Source: Pedobacter sp. PAMC26386 (GTDB taxonomy: Bacteria; Bacteroidota; Bacteroidia; Sphingobacteriales; Sphingobacteriaceae). From it: a stretch of 64,000 nucleotides of DNA. The notes under the pieces are model-generated. The model ran no database searches and had not been told where the DNA came from. It saw only the letters and a list, made by a program, of their open reading frames with translations. Below are positions 17,583 to 25,409 of this stretch, piece after piece; position 1 is the stretch's first letter, and each line of letters opens with the position of its first letter. Both the position numbers and the translations under genes were made by a program. The stretch is from NCBI GenBank assembly GCA_014302835.1, contig CP060294.1, positions 2,567,067-2,631,066 of the forward strand, given 5' to 3'.

Positions 17583-19205
17583 TTACTTCCCTTCTTTAAT
17601 CTCTTCTGCAATTTTCTCAGCCATCATAATAACGGTTGGGTTTGGAGCAGCAGAAACAGCATCAGGAAATATAGAAGCATCTACCACACGCAATCCTTGT
17701 GTTTTATATACTTTGCCTGAAAAATTGACTACAGCATCTTTGCTATTTTCTTCTCCCATCGGAACTGTTGAAAATGGATGATGATAAGTGTCCAGAGACT
17801 TTTTCATTGATTCAATAATATCCTCGTCTTTGGTAATCTCATTTCCCGGATTAAGTTCCTGTGTTGTAAGGCTTTTAAATGGCTCTGTCTGACCTATTCT
17901 CCGGGCAATCTTCACACCTTCTAATAATCTTTTCTGATCTTCTTCTTCTGCCAGAAAATTTAAATCAATAACCGGGGATACTTTGGGGTCTTTACTTGCA
18001 ATAGTAAGGGTACCTGCTGATTTTGGGTTAGTTAACGCCACTGCCAAAACAAATCCTACTTTAGTCGGGCTTTGCTCATGTGGGAATAAATGAGTAGCTG
18101 TAATATGCAAGTCTAATTCACCCTCTTTTGCATAAGAAGATTTTGTCCACAATTTTGCTCCAATCACCGGTATTTGTCTCTCTACTTTTTCTGGGTCCAA
18201 AGCATAAGCGTTATAATAGAATGGATGATCATATAATTTTTTCCCAACAGGTAACTCTGCTACTAAAGGAATGTTCAATTCATCAAGATTCTCTTTTGGG
18301 CCTACTCCTGAACGCAATAGTATAGCAGGACTACCGTAGGTACCTGCCGAAAGGATGATTTCTTTACCTTTAAAAACACGTCCGTCGGCAATTAAAACCC
18401 CAATCGCCTTTTTGCCTTCAAATAAAACTTTATCCGTTAATGCATCACCAATGACCGTTAAGTTTTTTCTATTACGTACGTTTTCATCCAAATAAGCCAT
18501 TCCTGTATTGTATCTCACTCTATTGATGATATTCATGGGATAAGCACCAACACCATGTTGTTTGCTTGCATTGAAGTCTGAAATTTCAGTATACCCAATA
18601 CTTTCAGTAGCCTTCATAAACGCAAGCTGCAAAGGGCTGATTTCTTCTTTTGTCATTTGATGTATAGGAAATGGCCCGTTAGTGCCATGCCATTGCTGAT
18701 CTGCCACATTTGATACTTCCATTTTTTTGTAATAAGGCAATACATCGTCCCAGGTCCAACCTTGTAGTCGATGTTTTTTGGTCCAGCGATCAAAATCTGA
18801 TGGAAGAGATCGTACGGCAACAGCTCCGTTTACACTAGAACTTCCTCCCAAAACTTTTCCTCGAATAGCTCCAATAGACTTCTTAATATAACCTGGAGTA
18901 GACTGATAGCCCCATTCATAACGACTATCTCCATTTGCTCCCAATATATCACTGCTTGCTATAATATCGGGATAACCTTTCTTGTCGAATATAGACCCGG
19001 CTTCCAATATTAATACTTTTTTAGAAGGGTCTTCTGATAACCTGTTACCCAATACTGCTCCCGCAGATCCAGCACCTACTATTACATAATCGTAATTTAT
19101 GGTAGTAGCCATTGTTGTGTTTTTTGAATCCATTGTCTTGAAATTTTGTGCATTAATATTTCTAGAAAATAATGAGATGACTCCTGCTATAATTATATAC
19201 TTCAA
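17583..19205 (-). CDS. GMC family FAD-dependent alcohol oxidoreductase
   Basis: 540 residues. The FAD-binding GxGxxG is at residues 44-49 (VIVGAGSAGAVLGNRL). GMC signature 1 is GKVLGGSSSVNGAVAV and signature 2 is GTYGSPAILLRSGVGP. The C-terminal active-site region has YHHPFSTVPMG and VVDASIFPDAVSAAPNPT. An unusual about 40-residue N-terminal extension precedes the FAD domain and begins with a hydrophobic segment ending NINAQ, like a signal peptide. An internal ATG (MATTINYDY) would give a cytosolic form. It is first in the operon with ALDH and P450, so it probably oxidises an alcohol. Choline and other substrates cannot be told apart here. Confidence 0.93.
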   Translation of the reverse strand: MKYIIIAGVISLFSRNINAQNFKTMDSKNTTMATTINYDYVIVGAGSAGAVLGNRLSEDPSKKVLILEAGSIFDKKGYPDIIASSDILGANGDSRYEWGYQSTPGYIKKSIGAIRGKVLGGSSSVNGAVAVRSLPSDFDRWTKKHRLQGWTWDDVLPYYKKMEVSNVADQQWHGTNGPFPIHQMTKEEISPLQLAFMKATESIGYTEISDFNASKQHGVGAYPMNIINRVRYNTGMAYLDENVRNRKNLTVIGDALTDKVLFEGKKAIGVLIADGRVFKGKEIILSAGTYGSPAILLRSGVGPKENLDELNIPLVAELPVGKKLYDHPFYYNAYALDPEKVERQIPVIGAKLWTKSSYAKEGELDLHITATHLFPHEQSPTKVGFVLAVALTNPKSAGTLTIASKDPKVSPVIDLNFLAEEEDQKRLLEGVKIARRIGQTEPFKSLTTQELNPGNEITKDEDIIESMKKSLDTYHHPFSTVPMGEENSKDAVVNFSGKVYKTQGLRVVDASIFPDAVSAAPNPTVIMMAEKIAEEIKEGK

Positions 19206-19248
19206 AGCCTTGTATTTAAATTAACTCTTTACTTATTTTATTCTGATG

Positions 19249-19256
19249 CAAATTTA
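19249..19256 (-). promoter_or_regulatory. Candidate -7 element for the oxidative operon
   Basis: On the minus strand this reads TAAATTTG, matching TAnnTTTG, about 44 bases upstream of the GMC start codon. The -33 partner is not clear. Confidence 0.4.
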
Positions 19257-19327
19257 ATCTCTTACCTGTCCTGTAAAAAGGTAAAAACACGAACAAATCA
19301 TGGATATTTGCGAATAAACAAATAAAA

Positions 19328-19358
19328 AAAGCCCTGTCAATTAATTGAACAGGGCTTT
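19328..19358 (-). terminator. Orphan terminator upstream of the GMC gene
   Basis: AAAGCCCTGT (19328-19337) pairs with ACAGGGCTTT (19349-19358). On the minus strand it is followed by a run of seven T, a classical terminator. No intact minus-strand gene lies immediately to the right, where the insertion sequence begins at 19481. It may therefore belong to a gene lost by insertion and deletion. Confidence 0.75.
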
Positions 19359-19559
19359 ATAAATATTATAGATTTTAATGATTTTTCTGGTCTATCATGA
19401 ATTTAGAACTATAAAACAACTACACATTCAATATAGTTTGACGCTTCTTTAGCGAATATTTAAAATATTGATAACATAAGTGACCTCCCCCCAAAAAACC
19501 GGACTTTTGTAAAGTAGAGATTTTCGGTGTCAAAAAGATAAAATACTTAAATTGACATT

Positions 19560-19826
19560 ATGAAAAAATCAAAGTTTACCGAGGCGCAGATCACCTTCGC
19601 CCTGCGTCAATCCGAGACGGGTACACGTGTTGAAGAAATCTGTCGGCAGGTGGGTGTTTCGCAGGCCACATTTTTCAATTGGAAGAAAAAATACGGCGGT
19701 TTAGGAATTCCTGAATTAAGAAAATTAAGACAACTTGAAGAGGAAAATACTCAGCTCAAAAAGCTGGTTGCTGATCTAAGTTTGGATAAGCAAATGCTTC
19801 AGGATGTGATAAAAAAAAAGTTGTAA
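19560..19826 (+). CDS. IS3-family transposase orfA
   Basis: 88 residues. A helix-turn-helix of the HTH_Tnp_1 type (FTEAQITFALRQSETGTRVE, then ICRQVGVSQATFFNWKKKYG) is followed by a leucine-zipper-like coiled coil (LRQLEEENTQLKKLVADLSL) used for dimerisation. The gene ends over a run of nine A followed by G, a slippery site of the kind used for programmed -1 frameshifting into orfB. This copy could still be made, but its orfB is broken. Confidence 0.93.
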   Translation: MKKSKFTEAQITFALRQSETGTRVEEICRQVGVSQATFFNWKKKYGGLGIPELRKLRQLEEENTQLKKLVADLSLDKQMLQDVIKKKL

Positions 19827-20676
19827 AATCGCCCTATAAAAAAGAAATGGCAAGTTGGATGGTTAGTAATTACCGGATATCGGTACAAAGGGCCTGCCCC
19901 TGTGTACGGCTGCCAAAATCCATGTATTATTATATCCATCATCGCCGTGATGAAAGTTTACTTAAAATGCGGATAAATGAAATCGCCCAGACGCGTGTTA
20001 GGTATGGCTTTGAGCGGATTTTCGTTTTATTGCGGCGGGAAGGTTTTCTTGACAATCACAAAAGGATTTACCGGATTTATAAAGCCTGTGGATTGAACTT
20101 GCGTACCAAAGGCCCAGACGTAGCAGAAGTGCGGCACATCGTCTGGAACGGCTGGAGACTCAAGCAATAAATAAGGTGTGGAGCATGGATTTTGTGCAGG
20201 ATGCCTTATTCAATGGGGAGCGTTTCAGGATCTTAACTATAGTGGATAACTGTAGTAAAATATGCCATGGGTTGCTGGTTGGAAAATCACTCAAAGGGCC
20301 AGATGTCGTGGGTGAATTGACCAGGGTATGTCTGGTGGAAGGCTGCTTTCCTGAAAGAATTCAATGCGATAACGGGAGTGAATTTATATCCAGGGATGTA
20401 GACATGTGGGCATACCAGAACCAGGTAACCCTAGACTTCTCAAGACCTGGAAAACCTACTGATAATCCGTACGTTGAATCTTTTAATGGCAAATTCAGAG
20501 ATGAATGTTTATCGGTCAATTGGTTCCTTTCTCTGGAAGATGCCAGAGAAAAAATTGAGAATTTTAGATGGGAGTATAATCATTACAGACCGCATAGCAG
20601 CCTTAATGACCTGACTCCCAAAAAATTTGTTAACTTGCAGCTCAAAACACCGAAAACTCCACTTTTGACAGTCTGA
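19827..20676 (+). pseudogene. IS3-family transposase orfB, frameshifted
   Basis: Two pieces of one DDE integrase-type transposase. The first (to 20170) has SNYRISVQRACPCVRLPKSM and RYGFERIFVLLRREGF. The second (from 20176) has VWSMDFVQDALFNGERFR, the second Asp in CDNGSEFIS, and the Glu region NPYVESFNGKFRDECL. Between them a frame shifted by one reads RRSRSAAHRLERLETQ, the expected sequence, so a single base was lost near 20113-20118. The catalytic D-D-E residues survive, but on separate frames. Not functional unless rescued. Confidence 0.9.
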
Positions 20677-20698
20677 ATATCAGGGAGGAGGTCATAGA

Positions 20699-20745
20699 TT
20701 TGAATTCTCGTCTCCTAAACCAGTTCGAAAAAAGGGAGGGTTACA
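20699..20745 (-). repeat. Solitary 47-bp IS-type end, copy 1
   Basis: Read on the minus strand from 20745, it begins TGTAACCCTCCCTTTTTTCG and continues AACTGGTTTAGGAGACGAGA. Near-identical copies occur at 55629-55675 and 57171-57217. The TG start and inverted placement of the other two copies suggest a transposon terminal repeat. Here no cognate element is left. Confidence 0.75.
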
Positions 20746-20802
20746 ATTTCCTGTCTGATTTACTTAGTATAGGTATTTTCATGTAAATCTCTGAAGCAGT
20801 AT

Positions 20803-21189
20803 TCACATGTAAAACACATTAAATTTATGCCCGTCTGGGTCAGCAAATACTAAACCATAATATCCCTCTCCAAACTCTTTAGGTTTTGAAACGATTTTTC
20901 CACCTGCCCTTTGAACTTCTTTATCCCATTTGTTCACCTCATCTTTGCTTTCAGCTGAAAGGGTAAATATGACTTCATTTGCAACATGTGCGTCAGAAAT
21001 TTCAATCTCTACATTCGCTTTCAGCTTATCTTTTAAAAAGAAGTGCATTACAAAATTATCCACACCCATAAAAAAGCTTGTCAGGTCCTCAGACCTCCCG
21101 TTGGATTTAAATCCCAGTGTCGTATAAAATTTCGTTGTTCGGTCTAAATCACCTACGGTTAAATTTGACCATATCATTTTCGGATTCAT
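20803..21189 (-). CDS. VOC family (glyoxalase-like) protein
   Basis: 128 residues with two beta-alpha-beta-beta-beta modules. The N-terminal module begins MIWSNLTVGDLDRTTKFYTT and the C-terminal one ends GLVFADPDGHKFNVFYM, the usual VOC closing motif with its conserved metal-side residues. Such proteins include glyoxalases, dioxygenases and antibiotic-binding proteins. Monocistronic next to IS debris. Function unassigned beyond the superfamily. Confidence 0.87.
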   Translation of the reverse strand: MNPKMIWSNLTVGDLDRTTKFYTTLGFKSNGRSEDLTSFFMGVDNFVMHFFLKDKLKANVEIEISDAHVANEVIFTLSAESKDEVNKWDKEVQRAGGKIVSKPKEFGEGYYGLVFADPDGHKFNVFYM

Positions 21190-21534
21190 ATCTATATTTT
21201 TCAGTTAGAAACTCTTTCATAAAGTTAACACGTAACGGCGAAACATTTGCGGTGCATAAGCGACATTTAAACGGGTAGTTTAAGACATTTTTTTTACGAA
21301 GATATACAAATGAGGATGATCGAAACAACCGTTAGTGGTGAGTGGATAATTCGTTTCGGGTCAAAGTGATCACTCCTGTTAGCTGCTTTGGGGTAATTCG
21401 CAACGGTAATCGTTGTTTTTAAATGAGCATCATTACCCATTACCTGCCCCAAATTGTCATGTGTATATGTAATGTTTTAATTAAACTGCCATTCTTATGG
21501 ATCTAAACTGATAAATATTTCCTTTAGTTGTTTT
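21190..21534. other. Gene-free interval
   Basis: 345 bases upstream of the VOC gene and downstream of the peptidase gene (both minus strand). It contains the 10-base palindrome AGTGATCACT (21365-21374) inside a GTCAAAGTGATCACTCC context, which faintly recalls IS21-type ends. No coding sequence was recognised. Confidence 0.4.
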
Positions 21535-23208
21535 CTACCTGGTGCTCATCCATTTATATGCACTGGCCGACGTTGAACGAGGATGGTAGGTAATTGGGAT
21601 GATTTTGCTGTTTCTTTTTACATAAATGGTTAAAGGTTTTGAATAACTTCTGTACAATGGAATAAGATCTACAGCATTGTTGATAATATCGCCTTCTTTT
21701 AATCCAGCTTTTGCAGCTGGAGAGTCGCCTCTCAGATTTTTAATCTGCTCCCCTACTTTAATAGACTTAGGATAATCAAAACCCAAATCAAAAAACCTGG
21801 CTTTAACAGCTTCTCTTTTAAATTTCTCGCCGAAAGCATTATCTCCCGGAATCAGTAAATTACCGGATAGCATGCTTTCGTAATCTGTTAATGCCCATTC
21901 CCCAGCCTCTTTCTTCAATAAGTTTGCCCAAGAATCTGAAGTGATTGGTTCTCCGCGATTTTTCATAGAATTCAATGTATTAACTAACGAGAGTACAGTC
22001 ACTTTCGCCTTGTGCTGTCTTAATTTACCCTCAAGATCAGCAAAATACATTGATCCCCTGCAATAAGGCGTAGTCCAGGCATTGGTACCTAACCACATAA
22101 TTTCTGGTATTTTTTTGTTTGGTGTACTCCTCAACTTATTAGTATAATATTCAGCCGCTTGGCCATTTATCACCTCAAGATATTTTTTTTCGCCAATCAA
22201 ATGTCCATCGTATAATAATTTTACTGAAAGATAGTCGGCAATACCTTCTATATACCAATCTGTCAATCCATCAGGACTAACAAGGTCTGACACAAACACA
22301 TGTATCATTTCATGAGCAGATAATATTTTTACATCTTCATCATTCATTGACATTTGTTTGGGAAGGTACATAAGAAACGATCCATTCGTGGCTCTGCCAC
22401 TTGACATGGGATTCCCATGATAAGACCTAAAAAAATAATAAAACGGTGAAGTGGGTGAACCATTCAAGTTATCCCTTATTGTTTTATATGCCATTTCATA
22501 CCAACCTGCCGAAGCATTCAATTCATTATTTACGTCCTGCCCAAGTCCGTACATCCTAAAGCCCGTATTAATTTTATTGTTTGCATAGGAATACAGACTA
22601 CCTGCTAGAAATTGTGTCTCAAAAAGATCGATTACGGATGTTTGGAATGAAATATTTTTTCCAAAACCCTGGCTGCAAACAGCCTCTTGGCCATCGTTTA
22701 ACGTCCAATGGAGGTTAATAGTAATTTTTTTTGAGTGATCAGGAAATAACAAAAAACTGCCGATTGCTCCCGATAGTCCATCTCCCGCAGCCTGTAGGTC
22801 CTTTACAGGTCCACTTTTCAACGCAATTCTGGGGGCTAATGGTACATAATACGAAACCGTCAGCGGTCCATTCTGTGCCCGTGATGCACTCCACTTAACA
22901 TAGTCAGAACTATTTGATTTATCACTAGTCTGAAGTTTAAGGGGAAATGCTCCTAACCTATCTCTCACCTGCAAGCTGGAAACAGTATCACTACTTCTTT
23001 GCAATGGATACATTTTATCATACAAAAACATTAATCTCCCTGTGCTATTGCTAAAAGTTTCAGACAAGGTGTATGTTACATCAATTCCTATAGGATTAAC
23101 TCCATTCGCATACCTAAATTTAAGGTTTATTTCAGCCGATTGGCTATAGCCTTGTTGTATACCTAGCAACAGGAAAATACTAATAATAGCAGAACGCAGA
23201 GATTTCAT
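21535..23208 (-). CDS. Secreted M61-like metallopeptidase with PDZ domain
   Basis: About 557 residues using the ATG at 23208, which gives the signal peptide MKSLRSAIISIFLLLGIQQG (cleavage near GYSQ). The zinc motif is HEMIHVF (H299, E300, H303), with the downstream Glu in WYIEGIADYLS. This is the gluzincin pattern of glycyl aminopeptidase (M61) relatives. A PDZ domain occupies roughly the last 90 residues (IKNLRGDSPAAKAGLKEGDI). An N-terminal beta domain of about 200 residues precedes the protease domain, as in M61. Probably a periplasmic or surface peptidase. Monocistronic. Confidence 0.85.
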   Translation of the reverse strand: MKSLRSAIISIFLLLGIQQGYSQSAEINLKFRYANGVNPIGIDVTYTLSETFSNSTGRLMFLYDKMYPLQRSSDTVSSLQVRDRLGAFPLKLQTSDKSNSSDYVKWSASRAQNGPLTVSYYVPLAPRIALKSGPVKDLQAAGDGLSGAIGSFLLFPDHSKKITINLHWTLNDGQEAVCSQGFGKNISFQTSVIDLFETQFLAGSLYSYANNKINTGFRMYGLGQDVNNELNASAGWYEMAYKTIRDNLNGSPTSPFYYFFRSYHGNPMSSGRATNGSFLMYLPKQMSMNDEDVKILSAHEMIHVFVSDLVSPDGLTDWYIEGIADYLSVKLLYDGHLIGEKKYLEVINGQAAEYYTNKLRSTPNKKIPEIMWLGTNAWTTPYCRGSMYFADLEGKLRQHKAKVTVLSLVNTLNSMKNRGEPITSDSWANLLKKEAGEWALTDYESMLSGNLLIPGDNAFGEKFKREAVKARFFDLGFDYPKSIKVGEQIKNLRGDSPAAKAGLKEGDIINNAVDLIPLYRSYSKPLTIYVKRNSKIIPITYHPRSTSASAYKWMSTR

Positions 23209-23423
23209 CATTATTAATTTATAGTTTTCAAAAAAGCTCCTGATTGAGAACTTCAAATATACGTGTAACCTTCTATTCAAAGTACAGAAATACAGGCCTT
23301 AAATATAATCTTTTGATAATACAATACTATTCTGCAGATTTACGTATTTCTCTTTCAATCTATATTCCGACTTTTCCATAGAAATTTTCATTACCAGCTT
23401 TAGTTTCCAGTAAGCTATGTGCT

Positions 23424-23636
23424 TTACCTCTCTCCGACAATAAGGTTTTGAGGCTTATCATTATCAACCAATGTAACTACCTGCCCCATCTGACTGAGTA
23501 TCTTCCCGCTATCAGATAGTGTATTCCCCCCTATGGTATCAATTATTATATCAACTCCTTTATGATCTGTTAATTGTTGAATAGCATCGATGTAATTTTC
23601 GTTTTTGTAGTAAATAACATAATCAGCACCTATATT
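23424..23636 (-). pseudogene. Fragment of a zinc-binding/quinone oxidoreductase
   Basis: In one open minus-strand frame this encodes NIGADYVIYYKNENYIDAIQ, then DHKGVDIIIDTIGGNTLSDS and GQVVTLVDNDKPQNL. That is the cofactor-binding half of a medium-chain quinone oxidoreductase. A stop closes the frame at 23424, another stop lies just upstream of the Asn, and a few related codons in other frames extend to about 23365 and 23700. No start or catalytic domain remains. A dead remnant. Confidence 0.78.
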
Positions 23637-23715
23637 AGTTTACACCACTTCATCCCTCATGGGTTTACAACACCAGTAATTGCTATTAATTCAACTCTAT
23701 GTAAAGTCTGGAAAT

Positions 23716-23769
23716 GATATAACGTTTACGTAGTGATTGAAGAATCAACCTCTACGTAAACGTTATATC
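23716..23769. repeat. Perfect 18-bp inverted repeat
   Basis: GATATAACGTTTACGTAG (23716-23733) and its exact complement CTACGTAAACGTTATATC (23752-23769) are separated by 18 bases. It lies 51 bases downstream of the GH32 stop. There is no T-tract on either side, so it is not a standard terminator. It could be a dimeric regulator site, a mobile-element scar or a transcript 3' hairpin. Confidence 0.8.
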
Positions 23770-23819
23770 AGAACAATTCCTGACAGCACCAAAAAAAACA
23801 ATCTACTTAATTATTGTTT

Positions 23820-25349
23820 TCATAACTTATCTCCTGTCCAGATACTTTTCAAAGGTGTGTATTTCACCTCTTTCAATAAACTTCCATTTTTAGCTTTAAA
23901 ACGAATAATATCCATAGGCTTATACGGAAAAAACACATCTGTCATTACGGTTAACCCTTCATCAGTAAAGAGCTCGGCAGAAGCTACATCAATAAATAAT
24001 GAAATATCCATTTTTTTACCCCTTGCAATTCTAGGTGCGTAATGAATCTTTGAGAAATTCTCATCGAAAGAAACCATTCCGGATTTTGACCTGTCAATAA
24101 AATAACTATTTTTCTTTTCATCATAACCAACCAGCAATTTATCTCCATGATCATTCTCTACAGAAATTGTAAAAGACTTTAGCTCATCACTTTTGATTTC
24201 CAGCTTAAAAGGACTATGCAGTTTGATACCATTCATCAAATCATTATCTCCTTTTATAGCTACATTGGTTTTAACGACAGGCTTCAAAGCAATCTTTTCC
24301 AGCTCTTTAACAGGCATTGAAGCCAATAGAATTTCATTATTCACTTTCTGCAATTTCAATTCACGGGGAAGCGTAGTTGCTCCTCTCCAGGTAGATGTAG
24401 GCACTTTATTAGCATACAACCAATTGTTCATCCATCCAATAAACACTTTCCTCTCCCCTGTATTTGACCAGGTAATACCTGCATAATCATCGGCACCATA
24501 GTCTATCCACCTTGTTTGAGTGTTAACTGGTGTAAAATCCTTACCGTTAAAATCACCTATAAAATATTGGCCTCCTGAACCACCGTTTGGAGCGCCGGGA
24601 TTAATATTCACAATCAGCACCCAATAGGTTTTCCCATTCAGTTTCAAAGGAAATAAATCCGGGCATTCCCACACTCCGCCATGCGCACCTGTATGTTCAC
24701 CAAACTCACTTTCCTTGCTCCAATTCTTTAAATCCGTAGAAGAATAAAATGTGACCCTGTCTTTGGTAGCAAGTGTCATAATCCATTTTTTACCAGCCTC
24801 ATACCACATTACTTTAGGATCACGGAAATCCGTGATCCCAGGATTATGCAATACTGGATTACCCTCATATTTCGTCCAGCTCTTTCCTTCATCCAGACTG
24901 TACGCTAAACTCTGATTTTGAAAATCTTTTCTTTTTTCTTGCTCCCCATCTACATTGTGGTGTGTAAAAATCGCTACTAAAGGTATTTTACCATCTTTCC
25001 CGAACCCTGAAGTATTGTGGTAATCTACCACCGCACTACCAGAAAAAATATAGCCTAAGTTGTCTGGGTATAAAGCAACAGGAAGACGCTCCCAATGTAC
25101 CAGGTCGATACTTGTAGCATGGGCCCAGTGCATAGGGCCCCATTCATTCCCTCCGGGGAAATATTGATAAAAAAGATGATATTTCCCGTTATAATAAACC
25201 ATTCCGTTCGGATCATTCATCCAATGGGCTTCTGGAGAAAAATGAATTTGAGGACGGTATTTTTCTGTGTTTAGTCGTTCTGTCTGCCCTTTTACTTCAT
25301 GATCAATGATCATACATAACAACAGAAGTCCAATTATTTTCTTTTTCAT
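23820..25349 (-). CDS. Glycoside hydrolase family 32, fructan beta-fructosidase/levanase
   Basis: 509 residues with a signal peptide (about residues 1-21). The GH32 catalytic triad is visible: the nucleophile Asp46 in WMNDPNGM, the transition-state Asp in FRDPKVMWY, and the acid/base Glu in WECPDLF. A five-bladed propeller with WERLPVAL and YSGSAV-like (FSGSAVVDY) strands precedes the C-terminal beta-sandwich. It cleaves terminal or internal beta-fructosyl bonds. Whether the preferred fructan is levan, inulin or sucrose cannot be told. It is the last gene of the MFS-kinase-SusC-SusD-GH32 operon. Confidence 0.94.
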   Translation of the reverse strand: MKKKIIGLLLLCMIIDHEVKGQTERLNTEKYRPQIHFSPEAHWMNDPNGMVYYNGKYHLFYQYFPGGNEWGPMHWAHATSIDLVHWERLPVALYPDNLGYIFSGSAVVDYHNTSGFGKDGKIPLVAIFTHHNVDGEQEKRKDFQNQSLAYSLDEGKSWTKYEGNPVLHNPGITDFRDPKVMWYEAGKKWIMTLATKDRVTFYSSTDLKNWSKESEFGEHTGAHGGVWECPDLFPLKLNGKTYWVLIVNINPGAPNGGSGGQYFIGDFNGKDFTPVNTQTRWIDYGADDYAGITWSNTGERKVFIGWMNNWLYANKVPTSTWRGATTLPRELKLQKVNNEILLASMPVKELEKIALKPVVKTNVAIKGDNDLMNGIKLHSPFKLEIKSDELKSFTISVENDHGDKLLVGYDEKKNSYFIDRSKSGMVSFDENFSKIHYAPRIARGKKMDISLFIDVASAELFTDEGLTVMTDVFFPYKPMDIIRFKAKNGSLLKEVKYTPLKSIWTGDKL

Positions 25350-25409
25350 GAGTGTAAATTTGTTTTTTTACTGGTTTGATCAATTATAAATCTTTAGTCA
25401 TCATTAAAA

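Larger units (their letters stand above)
19481..20694 (+). mobile_element. IS3-family (IS407-group) insertion sequence, inactive
   Basis: A 1.2-kb element with imperfect terminal inverted repeats. The left end is TGACCTCCCCCC (19481 on) and the right end reads TGACCTCCTCCCTGAT on the minus strand (from 20694). It contains orfA and a frameshifted orfB. The bases beside the two ends (TAAG left, TAGA right) do not form a clean target duplication. A 47-bp end of another element lies 4 bases beyond its right end. Flanking rearrangement is likely. Confidence 0.85.

Noticed and set aside
20699-20745. tRNA T-arm-like GTTCGAA stretch
   Set aside because: GTTCGAA occurs within the 47-bp IS-type end, and no cloverleaf can be built around it.
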